A stretch of 64,000 nt of DNA from Bacteroidales bacterium (GTDB lineage: Bacteria > Bacteroidota > Bacteroidia > Bacteroidales > Muribaculaceae). Position 1 is the stretch's first letter; each line of letters starts with the position of its first letter. Of the stretch, positions 16,978 to 26,975 are shown piece after piece. The DNA lies in the NCBI GenBank assembly GCA_015061055.1, contig SUXH01000007.1:43870-107869 (forward strand), given 5' to 3'. The translations under genes and the position numbers were made by a program. The notes under the pieces are model-generated. The model ran no database searches, was not told the origin of the DNA, and was given only the letters and a program-made list of their open reading frames with translations.

Positions 16978-18321
16978 ATGAAAAGGTTTGTTTTTGGTGT
17001 AATAAGTTTGTTTTTTGCGCTTGCTGTGAGCGCAGAACGCATTTCCGGCTCATGGAATGGCAAATTGCAAATGGGTATTAAAACACTCACAATAGTTTTC
17101 CATATCGAAGGCGATAGTTGCACAATGGATAGCCCAGACCAAGCAGCATTTGGCATACCGGCACAGCTAAACGTGTGTACCAACGACTCTCTTACAGTGG
17201 AAATACCCAAATTGAAGGTTGTTTTTGAAGGTATAAAAAACAGTAATGAGATAAAAGGCTCATTTATTCAGAATGGATACAGCATACCATTGATATTAAA
17301 GCCCGGGGAAATAATATATAATCGCCCACAGACCCCCCAAGAACCATTCCCCTATAAGACAGAGGAAATTACTTTTGCAAATCCTAATGACAAAGCTATT
17401 CTTAATGGGACATTGTCATATCCAGTAAATTATGAGAAAGGGAAAACACCTGTAGTATTGATGGTTACCGGCAGTGGTCTACAAAATCGTGATGAGGAAA
17501 TATTTGGACATCGCCCATTTGCTGTAATTGCCGACCATTTGGCTCGCAACGGAATAGCTACTTTGAGATATGACGACCGCTCGGTAGGCAAGTCAACCGG
17601 CGATGCAAAAAATGCCACTACATCTGATTTTGCTGCCGACGCTGAAGCAGGTTTGGCTTATTTACGTGCGACAAAAGCATTTGGTAAAGTAGGTTTGCTT
17701 GGTCACAGTGAAGGAGGAACTATTGCTTTCATCCTTGCCGGAGCAGGTAAGACAGATTTTATAGTGAGTCTTGCAGGTACAGCCATTAGAGGCGATCGTG
17801 TGCTTGTGGGACAAAACCGATTGATCTTGCCGACACAAGGTGTTCCTGATAAAATAACCGATGATTATTGTAAGGCACTCGAAAAGATGTATTCCTACAA
17901 AATAGCTTATGGACCAATGGCAAAGGCAAATTCTCAAATGCTCGTGAGCATGGCAATAGCTGAATCAGGAGCCAATATTCCCGAATCGTTTCGAGAAAAT
18001 CTTGTGCAGTTGATATCGACAGATAATGCGTGGTTGAACTACTTTGTATCGTACGACCCGGCATTGGCTATTAAGGCTATAACATGCCCTGTAATGGCTG
18101 TTAATGGCACTAAAGATACTCAGGTGATATTGTCGGACAATCTTGATGCGTTGAGACAATTGCTTCCACCCAAAGAGGGAGATGTGATAAAGGAATACGA
18201 AGGGCTTAATCATCTATTCCAACATTGTAAGACAGGAGCCTTAACCGAGTATCTAAAGATTGAAGAAACAATTTCCCCAGAGGTGCTTGATGACATAGTG
18301 AAATTTATTTCAAACAATTAA
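16978..18321 (+). CDS. Secreted alpha/beta hydrolase
   Basis: I start it at the ATG at 16978, 6 bases after the mgtE stop; a TTG at 16972 is a less likely start. A signal peptide covers about residues 1-20. A beta-rich N-terminal domain (about 22-110) is followed by an alpha/beta hydrolase domain with VTGSGLQNRDE, the LRYDDRSVGKSTGD strand and the nucleophile elbow GHSEGG near residue 243. An NHLFQH motif near the end supplies the likely catalytic His. Such proteins are esterases or serine peptidases; the substrate is unknown. It is the last gene of the rsmA-mgtE operon. Confidence 0.88.
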   Translation: MKRFVFGVISLFFALAVSAERISGSWNGKLQMGIKTLTIVFHIEGDSCTMDSPDQAAFGIPAQLNVCTNDSLTVEIPKLKVVFEGIKNSNEIKGSFIQNGYSIPLILKPGEIIYNRPQTPQEPFPYKTEEITFANPNDKAILNGTLSYPVNYEKGKTPVVLMVTGSGLQNRDEEIFGHRPFAVIADHLARNGIATLRYDDRSVGKSTGDAKNATTSDFAADAEAGLAYLRATKAFGKVGLLGHSEGGTIAFILAGAGKTDFIVSLAGTAIRGDRVLVGQNRLILPTQGVPDKITDDYCKALEKMYSYKIAYGPMAKANSQMLVSMAIAESGANIPESFRENLVQLISTDNAWLNYFVSYDPALAIKAITCPVMAVNGTKDTQVILSDNLDALRQLLPPKEGDVIKEYEGLNHLFQHCKTGALTEYLKIEETISPEVLDDIVKFISNN

Positions 18322-18345
18322 ATCAAGCGTGAACCATATAAAGTG

Positions 18346-18379
18346 TGTCATTGTTTTAATCAAGTGTGACAAAATGTCA
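18346..18379. promoter_or_regulatory. Inverted TGACA/TGTCA half-sites before groES
   Basis: A palindrome TGACA-AAA-TGTCA lies at 18367-18379, with another TGTCA at 18346-18350. These sit just upstream of the sigma-54-like promoter, where an activator or repressor could bind. It does not match the CIRCE element sequence. Confidence 0.4.
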
Positions 18380-18391
18380 AAAGTTTGATTT

Positions 18392-18407
18392 TGGCACGTA
18401 ATATGCT
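18392..18407 (+). promoter_or_regulatory. Sigma-54-like promoter of groESL
   Basis: TGGCACG-TAAT-ATGCT matches the RpoN consensus TGGCACG-N4-TTGCW with one mismatch, and the GG and GC elements are spaced 12 bases apart as required. It is 57 bases before the groES start. No TAnnTTTG promoter is seen nearby. This is a pattern match only. Confidence 0.5.
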
Positions 18408-18464
18408 ATTGATTTAACAGAAACATAGAAATAAATATTAATAAACTTAAAATACAGGAAAATT

Positions 18465-18737
18465 ATGACAATTAAACCATTGGCAGACAGAGTGCTAATC
18501 ACTCCAGCTGCAGCAGAAGAAGTAACATTGGGCGGTATCATTATCCCAGATTCTGCAAAAGAAAAACCTCTAAAGGGTACTGTTACAGCAGTTGGTAACG
18601 GAACAAAGGATGAAGAAATGGTAGTAAAAGTGGGCGATACAGTGCTATATGGCAAGTATTCAGGTACCGAACTTGATGTGGAAGGCGTAAAATACTTGAT
18701 GATGCGCCAAAGCGACATTCTTGCTATTGTGGAATAA
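18465..18737 (+). CDS. groS: Co-chaperonin GroES
   Basis: Heptameric lid of the GroEL folding chamber. The 90-residue length, the N-terminal [14 protein letters not shown], the [18 protein letters not shown] mobile-loop region and the [11 protein letters not shown] roof region are all standard. groEL follows 39 bases downstream. Its expression is probably stress-linked through the upstream elements. Confidence 0.98.
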   Translation: MTIKPLADRVLITPAAAEEVTLGGIIIPDSAKEKPLKGTVTAVGNGTKDEEMVVKVGDTVLYGKYSGTELDVEGVKYLMMRQSDILAIVE

Positions 18738-20405
<1,668 letters not shown>

Positions 20406-20447
20406 TCAATCATCTCACATCGAAAAAACAATCTTACGATACAAAGC

Positions 20448-20487
20448 AATGAGGCTGAGTAATTTTTTTGACTCAGCCTCATTTTTT
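20448..20487 (+). terminator. Terminator after groEL
   Basis: Hairpin with arms AATGAGGCTGAGT and ACTCAGCCTCATT, loop of ten bases, followed by a T-run. The convergent RluA gene ends at 20536 and may use it too. Confidence 0.85.
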
Positions 20488-20535
20488 TATTATAGGTGTA
20501 AGATAAGTTCCCAATTATCACTTTTCAATACTTTG

Positions 20536-21456
20536 TTATAGTTTCACAAGTGAACGGAAACGCATCGGTATAGATGTAGAGAAATTCATCTCTTTATGGG
20601 TGATAGGATGTACGAATCGCAGTGTCTGTGCGTGTAAAGCCAGGCGATTGATTGGGCTATGCCCTGCACCATATTTACGGTCGCCGGCAATAGGATGTCC
20701 GATGTCCTTCATATGTACGCGAATCTGATTCTTTCGTCCGGTGTCGAGCTCGACTTCCATCAATGAGTAATTTTTCGTTGCTCTCAAGCACTTATAGCGA
20801 GTTACGGCAAGTTGTCCTTTCTTAGGGTCGTCGGTGGAGTAAACTTCAAACTGAGAATTTTCGGCAAGATAGCTTTTTATCACACCTTCAGCCTGTTCTA
20901 CCGCACCTTCCACCACGCACACGTATTTACGGTTAAGCACCATATTGTTCCAATTGTGCTGCATAGCATCTTTAGCTTCAACTGTTTTTGCAAGCATCAT
21001 CAAGCCCGACGTGTCACGATCAAGTCGATGAACAATAAACACCTTGGCTTGAGGATTATTATATTTCACATACTCACGCATAATGCTATAAGCTGTGCCG
21101 TCTTTCTTCGTGTCGGTTCCCATAGAAAGCAATCCGTAACCTTTATTAATTACAAGAATGTGCTCATCTTCGTACACAAGTTCCACTCTTGGATTTTTGA
21201 ATATTTGGAATGATTGGTCGAAGTTGACCGAGAACGTATCGCCTACGTGCAACTCAGCATCATATCGGCTTGTCGGCATATTGTTAATGGCAAACTGATT
21301 GTGGCGAAGCATCGACTTGAGTTTTGTAGGTGAGTGATCGGTGAGAATACTTGCTGCCACTTCAAGAATTGTGCCACCGGTCTTTACTGTCCACGATTTG
21401 ATATTATCGGGACGAGATTCTTTTCTTTTATTTGTGTGATTGCCTGGTTGTCTCAT
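20536..21456 (-). CDS. RluA-family 23S/tRNA pseudouridine synthase
   Basis: Predicted RNA pseudouridine synthase. The catalytic motif HRLDRDTSG is near residue 142 with its key Asp present, followed by the ELDTGRKNQIRVHM stretch typical of the RluC/RluD branch. The N-terminal region (about 25-80) resembles an S4 RNA-binding domain. I start it at the ATG at 21456 (MRQPGN), with a promoter-like element close upstream; a start at 21474 would add six residues. The exact uridine target cannot be told from sequence. Confidence 0.92.
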   Translation of the reverse strand: MRQPGNHTNKRKESRPDNIKSWTVKTGGTILEVAASILTDHSPTKLKSMLRHNQFAINNMPTSRYDAELHVGDTFSVNFDQSFQIFKNPRVELVYEDEHILVINKGYGLLSMGTDTKKDGTAYSIMREYVKYNNPQAKVFIVHRLDRDTSGLMMLAKTVEAKDAMQHNWNNMVLNRKYVCVVEGAVEQAEGVIKSYLAENSQFEVYSTDDPKKGQLAVTRYKCLRATKNYSLMEVELDTGRKNQIRVHMKDIGHPIAGDRKYGAGHSPINRLALHAQTLRFVHPITHKEMNFSTSIPMRFRSLVKL

Positions 21457-21471
21457 AACTATATTTTTTTG

Positions 21472-21500
21472 CAAAATTAGCCTAAATTTCCGACATACAA
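21472..21500 (-). promoter_or_regulatory. Putative promoter of the RluA-family gene
   Basis: On the minus strand TTG (21498-21500), 18 bases, then TAATTTTG (21472-21479). The -7 box is only 15 bases before the chosen start codon, giving a very short leader. Confidence 0.5.
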
Positions 21501-21518
21501 AACATACTTACCAAAACA

Positions 21519-21550
21519 AAGAGGCTCAACCACGAATAGTCGAGCCTCTT
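21519..21550 (-). terminator. Terminator after the 748-residue secreted protein gene
   Basis: Hairpin with arms AAGAGGCTC and GAGCCTCTT, followed on the minus strand by TTTGTTTTGG. Confidence 0.75.
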
Positions 21551-21581
21551 GTATATTGCAAGCAATTATTTCACTTACTTT

Positions 21582-23828
21582 TTAACGAACCACCTTTGTG
21601 GTTTTCGCTCCTTGCTTCTTGATGAAGATGCCATTTTCAGGATTAGCAACCTTCATACCTTGCAAGTTGTAGTATTCTATAGGAGCATTTACATCAGCTC
21701 CAACTTCTTCGATAGCTGAAGGTGTTACAATCACATACTCTGTAGCGCCTTTAAGACCTGCTATTGAGAAGAATTTTTCAATACTTCCACTTATTGTGAC
21801 TTTTTTGCCTAAGTTGGTTGGATTATCAACAAGATTCAACCCTGTACGTACATTCCCTGTTGGTAATTGAACTGGGATACACAAATTAATATCTGTGCAA
21901 TCAGCAGCATCAGCGATAAGAATATTTGTTTTAAGTTCAGTTGGTAATCCAAATAGTGCCATAGATATAGATGAACCATCTACGCAACCCACTATATAAC
22001 CGGTAACCCAAGCGGCTTTCTTTTCACCATCAACGTATGCAGCCATAGCTTGTGCCACTGTGATAGGAGCTTCTTTTGTTCCAAGTTCTTCAGGTTGCTC
22101 AGCTACTGCATTGAACAAGAAATCGTCAACACACCAAGTAGCCGAAGCAGCTTCGGGTGCCACATAGTGGAAACCTACATATACAATGTCGCCATAAGAG
22201 CTAAGGTCTATTTCGCCCGATTCAGCCCATGCCGAGAATCCACTTTCGGGAGCAACAGCAAGCGTAGCTGTAAGTTCTGTCTTCAAAGTAGCCTTTGCAG
22301 GATCAACATTATCGAGTACAAACACCTTAAATTCGGTTGTTGTAGTGCTATAAGCGTTTACTTGTGTCTTGAAAGATACTGTTTTCAATTCTGCATCCTT
22401 TACGTTAAGAGCAGGAGAAATAAACCAAGTTTCTACAGGAACTTCAGTAGCACCATAAGCACTCATCGATGCATAGCCGTTGCTACTATATGATTTGTAT
22501 CCCCATTCCTTATCGCCCGACACCTTAACAGCTGTCCAATTTGCAGGAAGCGCACTATCAAATGATTCATTAACTGAGCTTTCACCTGTGATTCCTGATG
22601 CATCGGCAACGACAACACTGATAGGTTGTAATTGTGCCTTTCCGTTATAAGAAGAAACAAAACCTTCTACATTGTAAGTCACACCTTCGGCAAGACCTTC
22701 GATAGTGATATTAAATTGATTATAAGCAGCGAAGCTATTAGTTCCATCTGATACTGTATAATTCTTTGTTTTACCTGCATCAAGAGTGAAATATACACCT
22801 TCGAGCTTTACATAATCAAGGAATGCACAATTAGAAAGGTCTGCTACAGTCTTAACAACAGGAGCAACGGCAGTACCGGCTACGCCTGCGACAAAAGAGT
22901 CGGCAGTAGGCACAAGCTGAATGTTACCACCATATTCACCTACTTTACCTCTTACTCCGGCAGCAATTACATCACCATTATTGTAAGTTTGTCCCACAGC
23001 CCCATAAACAAGCATTCTGCCCGAAGCATCTTGAACTATCAAGTTGTTACCATTTTGATATACGGCAGTCAATGCGTTAGTAAACTTTGCAGCCTTACCC
23101 TTTTCGAGTGCATTGAAAGCCGCAATATCAGCGATAGGAGCAGTGAAGTTGAATGTTGCACTTGCTGCTTCCGACACTTCTGTACCATTTGACGCCCACG
23201 CATAAACTGTAGTGTTGCTTGTAACTGTCAAAGGATTGGTATATTCTTCAGCATCGCCCACATCTTCGCTGTTTATTGCATAATAAACATCTTGACCTGC
23301 TGCTGCTGCAATAGTTACCGATACTTCGTCACCTTCCACATATTCACCACCATTTGGGGTGATTGAAGGAGCTAAAACAGCTCCGGCTGCAGCTGTTGTA
23401 ATTTCGATTGTCTTAATACGCAACTGTGAACCTGTTGCATCGACCACAAATTGATTTGCAGTACCTTCCCAAGTCAACACAGTTCCCGAAGCAGAGATTG
23501 TTCCCGAAGCCACTGTTGGAGTCTTTGCATAATCTGAAGCTGTACAAGTAAGCACCACTTTCACGATAGACTCAGACGACGCACTCGCCGGAGCAACAGT
23601 AAGTCGCGCATTCTTATACACACGAATGTGATCACTCTTTGGTTCAACACAATCTGATGTTGAATTTGCCTTTTCATAAGTCACGTTCCAACCATCAATC
23701 GTGGTGGTGTAACTATTCGCATCACCCGTCCAAGTAGACGCAGAAGAATTAGTATTGAGCGTTACGGTTCCCGCCCACGAAATAGCAGCAACAAAAAGTG
23801 CCACCACACTAAGTAATAATTTTTTCAT
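21582..23828 (-). CDS. Large secreted multidomain protein with shared C-terminal sorting-type tail
   Basis: Probable cell-surface or secreted protein. A signal peptide covers residues 1-19. A beta-rich N-domain (about 20-150) is followed by a chitobiase-C-like module (about 152-232, ITPNGGEYVEGDEVSVTI to NTTVYAWA). Next come an OB-like DUF5689-type domain (about 233-410), a choice-of-anchor J-like lectin fold (about 418-590, from ESFDSALPANW to WCVDDFLF) and a DUF6359-type OB domain (about 598-715). The last 35 residues (EYYNLQGMKVANPENG then the KTTKVVR end) nearly equal the tails of two other proteins here, which points to a common export or anchoring signal. No catalytic site is seen; binding to glycan or host matrix is an inference. 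Confidence 0.82.
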   Translation of the reverse strand: MKKLLLSVVALFVAAISWAGTVTLNTNSSASTWTGDANSYTTTIDGWNVTYEKANSTSDCVEPKSDHIRVYKNARLTVAPASASSESIVKVVLTCTASDYAKTPTVASGTISASGTVLTWEGTANQFVVDATGSQLRIKTIEITTAAAGAVLAPSITPNGGEYVEGDEVSVTIAAAAGQDVYYAINSEDVGDAEEYTNPLTVTSNTTVYAWASNGTEVSEAASATFNFTAPIADIAAFNALEKGKAAKFTNALTAVYQNGNNLIVQDASGRMLVYGAVGQTYNNGDVIAAGVRGKVGEYGGNIQLVPTADSFVAGVAGTAVAPVVKTVADLSNCAFLDYVKLEGVYFTLDAGKTKNYTVSDGTNSFAAYNQFNITIEGLAEGVTYNVEGFVSSYNGKAQLQPISVVVADASGITGESSVNESFDSALPANWTAVKVSGDKEWGYKSYSSNGYASMSAYGATEVPVETWFISPALNVKDAELKTVSFKTQVNAYSTTTTEFKVFVLDNVDPAKATLKTELTATLAVAPESGFSAWAESGEIDLSSYGDIVYVGFHYVAPEAASATWCVDDFLFNAVAEQPEELGTKEAPITVAQAMAAYVDGEKKAAWVTGYIVGCVDGSSISMALFGLPTELKTNILIADAADCTDINLCIPVQLPTGNVRTGLNLVDNPTNLGKKVTISGSIEKFFSIAGLKGATEYVIVTPSAIEEVGADVNAPIEYYNLQGMKVANPENGIFIKKQGAKTTKVVR

Positions 23829-23951
23829 TTACCTTATTTTTTACGATTTTACAATTTTGGTGTAAATTTAATTATTTTTTCTTACTTCCGTATATTTTAT
23901 CTCAAAAAAATTACATCTATAATGCTATTATACAATCCCTTAAAAAAGCAA

Positions 23952-23981
23952 AAAAGCCTTATATCACTATAAAGCTTTTTC
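23952..23981 (-). terminator. Terminator after the NlpC/P60 gene
   Basis: Hairpin pairing AAAAAGC..TTATA with TATAA.GCTTTTT across a TCAC loop, followed on the minus strand by a T-rich run. It lies 27 bases beyond the NlpC/P60 stop. Confidence 0.65.
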
Positions 23982-24007
23982 CATTGTTGAGAGATATTAT
24001 GATAATG

Positions 24008-24655
24008 TTATTTTATCCATTCCAATGTATCGGTCATTTCGAGCATTCTTACATCAAACATATAATCAGCTCCAAATATTTCCGGTTCTTTCTTTTCGAT
24101 CATTCTGCAAGCCTTTATATATCGGCGATCGTAATATGTTTCGGTAGATTTGCTAACCATTACACCTCGAGAACTGCTCGCATGAATAAATTCAAATGTT
24201 TCGTTCTCATTATCGGCTTTTGTTACAATTCCCACATGTCCCACTCGGTTACCATCAATTCGGCGTCCATTGAAAAACACCAAATCTCCGGGTTGTAACT
24301 CGTTTTTTGCCACTACCTTGCCACTTTCAGCTTGTTGTGACGATGTGCGGTCGAGCTTATAACCAAAATGAGCAAACACATAATATGTAAATCCCGAACA
24401 ATCAAATCTATTAGGACCTGTTGCACCTAAATGATAACGTACCCCCTTAAACTTCGACGCATAGTCAAGCATCTCAGAAATTATCGGGTCCACTTCTTCT
24501 TCATAAAATAAAGACGAGTTCTTAATCTGTTCTTGGATTGTTCCTTGTTCTTTAACTACAAATTGAGCTTTCGATGGCACAGAAAACGACATAGCGACAA
24601 GAGCCACCAATGCCATAACTATTATTTTCTTGTAATCCATCATAATTCTCCTCAC
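24008..24655 (-). CDS. NlpC/P60 (C40) cell-wall peptidase
   Basis: Exported endopeptidase predicted to cut peptide stems of peptidoglycan. A signal peptide covers about residues 1-30 (ending SKA-QF). The catalytic triad is visible: Cys86 in FDCSGF, His140 in GHVGIV and His158 in FIHAS. Total 215 residues, one catalytic domain, no extra wall-binding domain. The start could be the first Met or one of the two at residues 5 and 6; the MDYKK start gives the best signal peptide. It is transcribed alone. Confidence 0.93.
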   Translation of the reverse strand: MRRIMMDYKKIIVMALVALVAMSFSVPSKAQFVVKEQGTIQEQIKNSSLFYEEEVDPIISEMLDYASKFKGVRYHLGATGPNRFDCSGFTYYVFAHFGYKLDRTSSQQAESGKVVAKNELQPGDLVFFNGRRIDGNRVGHVGIVTKADNENETFEFIHASSSRGVMVSKSTETYYDRRYIKACRMIEKKEPEIFGADYMFDVRMLEMTDTLEWIK

Positions 24656-24714
24656 ACAATCAAAAAAACAAGTTCTCTGAATTTTGGTTCTACCACATTC
24701 CTAAAAGAACACTA

Positions 24715-24744
24715 CAAAGATAAATAAAGAATGTGGATGTACAA
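24715..24744 (-). promoter_or_regulatory. Promoter of the NlpC/P60 gene
   Basis: On the minus strand TTG (24742-24744), 19 bases, TATCTTTG (24715-24722). The remaining gap to 24970 is AT-rich with a 15-base palindrome at 24928-24942 (TGTTAAATTTTAACA), otherwise featureless. Confidence 0.7.
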
Positions 24745-24970
24745 ACAATTTAAACATTTATAAACAATTGAATTGCAACCCCTTTTTTATTCACAGACCA
24801 ACAATTAATCTAAATATCAACTATTTACAGCTTTAACACAACAATAATTGCGGCAAATAATTTATCAAGATTTAACATCTTACACAAAAGAGTATTCTAA
24901 ACATTTTAATATTTCAATTTGCCGAAATGTTAAATTTTAACACTCTAAAAAACCTGCTTAACAAACGAAA

Positions 24971-24998
24971 AAGACCTTTAAGAGTACTTAAAGGTCTT
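24971..24998 (-). terminator. Terminator after tRNA-Gln
   Basis: Perfect hairpin AAGACCTTTAAG/CTTAAAGGTCTT with a four-base loop. On the minus strand it is followed by a T-run just past the tRNA 3' end. Confidence 0.8.
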
Positions 24999-25006
24999 TA
25001 ACTTGG

Positions 25007-25077
25007 TTGTCTTACAAGGATTCGAACCTTGACAGGCAGAACCAAAAACTGCAGTGCTACCATTACACCATAAGACA
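25007..25077 (-). tRNA. tRNA-Gln (anticodon TTG)
   Basis: The minus strand folds as a complete cloverleaf: acceptor TGTCTTA/TAAGACA, D arm GTG...CAC with TAATGGTAG, anticodon loop TTTTGGT giving anticodon TTG (reads CAA/CAG), and T arm CAAGG/CCTTG with TTCGAAT. The discriminator base is A. The pair at positions 31-39 of the anticodon stem is T-T. No CCA is encoded. It has its own promoter and terminator. Confidence 0.95.
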
Positions 25078-25114
25078 ATCCTAATCAACGAGACTCATCG
25101 TCCCAATTGCGATG

Positions 25115-25145
25115 CAAAGGTAATGCAAAATATTCAATCCACCAA
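25115..25145 (-). promoter_or_regulatory. Promoter of tRNA-Gln
   Basis: On the minus strand TTG (25143-25145), 20 bases, TACCTTTG (25115-25122), about 38 bases before the tRNA 5' end. Confidence 0.7.
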
Positions 25146-25156
25146 ATTTTTGGTTA

Positions 25157-26449
25157 TTATTTTGCAATTACCAAATAATAATTTTTCTTACCACGTTGAG
25201 CAAGTATGTATTTTCCGTTCAACAAATATGATGCATCAATAATCATATTTGGATCGCTAACCTTCTCTTTATTAACAAGAACACCACCACCTTGAGTCAA
25301 TTTACGCATTTCACCTTTTGATGCAAACACTTCAGCATTATCAGTAAGAAGGTTCACCAATGAAACACCTGCTTCAATAACAGATTTCTCAACTTCAAAC
25401 TGCGGTACCCCTTCAAACACACTTAGCAAGGTATCTTCATCTATTTTGTGAAGGATTTCCTGAGCCTTATTTGAGAACAGAATTTGAGAAGCCTCAACAG
25501 CAGCTTCATAATCAGCCTCCGAATGAACCATTATTGTAATTTCCTTAGCAAGACGCTTCTGTAAAGGACGTAATCCCGGATTTTCGGCTTGTTCGGCAAC
25601 AAGTTCAGCTACTTCTTCTTTAGTAAGCATAGTGAAAATCTTGATATACTTTTCAGCATCCTCATCGCTTACGTTCAACCAGAATTGATAGAACTTATAT
25701 GGTGATGTACGCTTAGGATCGAGCCACACGTTACCGCTCTCTGTCTTACCAAATTTCTTACCGTCGGCCTTAGTGATTAACGGACAAGTAAGCGCAAATG
25801 CTTCGCCACCATCGGTGCGACGAATCAACTCAGTTCCCGTAGTGATATTACCCCATTGGTCGCTACCACCCATCTGAAGGCGACAGTTGTTGTTGCGATA
25901 CAAATACAAGAAATCATATCCTTGAAGCAACTGATAAGAGAACTCAGTAAACGACATACCATGTTGAGCCTCACCACTAAGACGTTTCTTCACCGAGTCC
26001 TTTGCCATCATATAATTAACAGTGATGTGCTTACCTATATCACGAATGAAGTTTAGGAACGAATAGTCCTTCATCCAATCGTAATTGTTCACCAACAACG
26101 CCTTGTTTTCGGCATCACTATCAAAATCAAGGAATTTAGCAAGCTGATTCTTAATACATTCCTGATTGTGACGCAATGTGGCTTCATCTATAAGTACACG
26201 TTCCTGTGATTTCATCGATGGGTCGCCAATCATACCTGTAGCTCCACCCACAAGAGCGATAGGACGATGACCTGCATTTTGAAAATGCTTAAGCATCATC
26301 ACACCCACCAAGTGCCCAATATGCAATGAATCGGCAGTCGGGTCGATTCCAACGTATGCCGAAGTCAATTCTTTTGATAATTGTTCCTCTGTGCCGGGCA
26401 TCATATCATGAATCATACCACGCCACTTTAATTCTTCTACGAAATTCAT
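25157..26449 (-). CDS. tyrS: Tyrosyl-tRNA synthetase
   Basis: Charges tRNA-Tyr with tyrosine using ATP. It is a class I synthetase with HIGHL near 42-46 and KFGKTE near 232-237 (KMSKS-type loop). The catalytic domain is followed by a C-terminal S4-like domain (about 360-430, [18 protein letters not shown]). Full length (430). It has a good promoter upstream and is transcribed toward the tRNA-Gln gene. Confidence 0.97.
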   Translation of the reverse strand: MNFVEELKWRGMIHDMMPGTEEQLSKELTSAYVGIDPTADSLHIGHLVGVMMLKHFQNAGHRPIALVGGATGMIGDPSMKSQERVLIDEATLRHNQECIKNQLAKFLDFDSDAENKALLVNNYDWMKDYSFLNFIRDIGKHITVNYMMAKDSVKKRLSGEAQHGMSFTEFSYQLLQGYDFLYLYRNNNCRLQMGGSDQWGNITTGTELIRRTDGGEAFALTCPLITKADGKKFGKTESGNVWLDPKRTSPYKFYQFWLNVSDEDAEKYIKIFTMLTKEEVAELVAEQAENPGLRPLQKRLAKEITIMVHSEADYEAAVEASQILFSNKAQEILHKIDEDTLLSVFEGVPQFEVEKSVIEAGVSLVNLLTDNAEVFASKGEMRKLTQGGGVLVNKEKVSDPNMIIDASYLLNGKYILAQRGKKNYYLVIAK

Positions 26450-26489
26450 TGAGTTATACTGTTTTATTTATATATTCATTAAAGATTTG

Positions 26490-26519
26490 CAAAGTTAGCA
26501 CATAAAAACAACTTCACAA
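26490..26519 (-). promoter_or_regulatory. Promoter of tyrS
   Basis: On the minus strand TTG (26517-26519), 19 bases, TAACTTTG (26490-26497). Confidence 0.7.
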
Positions 26520-26537
26520 CAACCATTTTCTAAAAAA

Positions 26538-26963
26538 TTACCACTTTTTCAATATATACGTATATTTCACTTCGTTGGGATCATTATATAGCAGTTTCAT
26601 ATCACTACCACTACAATTCTCAATCACCAATAAGTTTTTACCACTCTGCATACCTGTTATACTTATCGGTGCATATCTGTTATCGGAAAAATCCACCACC
26701 ACTTCGTCTTTGCTTTGATAGTACCACGAAGCATATTGGTCATCGCAAATGTGAAGCGATTCATTTACCAACTTCTGGCAATAGACTCCCGACTGAAACT
26801 CAAAATACAACGTTCCACTATAGTCATTTAATTCCACATCATTCACTTCTATGGCAACAACTCTCCACATACCGAACAATTCTCCTATATCGCCATCATT
26901 TCGGGTACAAGCCGACAATAACGAAACTAATATCACTATTAAATATATCTTAAGTCCTTTCAT
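26538..26963 (-). CDS. Small lipoprotein of unknown function
   Basis: The protein has a short N-terminus, a hydrophobic run and a lipobox LLSAC, so it is a membrane-anchored lipoprotein. The remaining 120 or so residues are beta-rich (GMWRVVAIEVNDVELNDYSG, then repeated strand-like segments), like lipocalin-type DUF domains common in Bacteroidetes. I start it at the ATG at 26963; a start at 26972 adds three residues. It begins 12 bases after the Wzi gene on the same strand, so they are probably cotranscribed. Confidence 0.75.
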   Translation of the reverse strand: MKGLKIYLIVILVSLLSACTRNDGDIGELFGMWRVVAIEVNDVELNDYSGTLYFEFQSGVYCQKLVNESLHICDDQYASWYYQSKDEVVVDFSDNRYAPISITGMQSGKNLLVIENCSGSDMKLLYNDPNEVKYTYILKKW

Positions 26964-26975
26964 AATTGCCAATCA

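Noticed and set aside
18361..18380. CIRCE heat-shock element before groES
   Set aside because: The inverted repeat is TGACA-AAA-TGTCA, which does not match the long CIRCE arms (TTAGCACTC/GAGTGCTAA).
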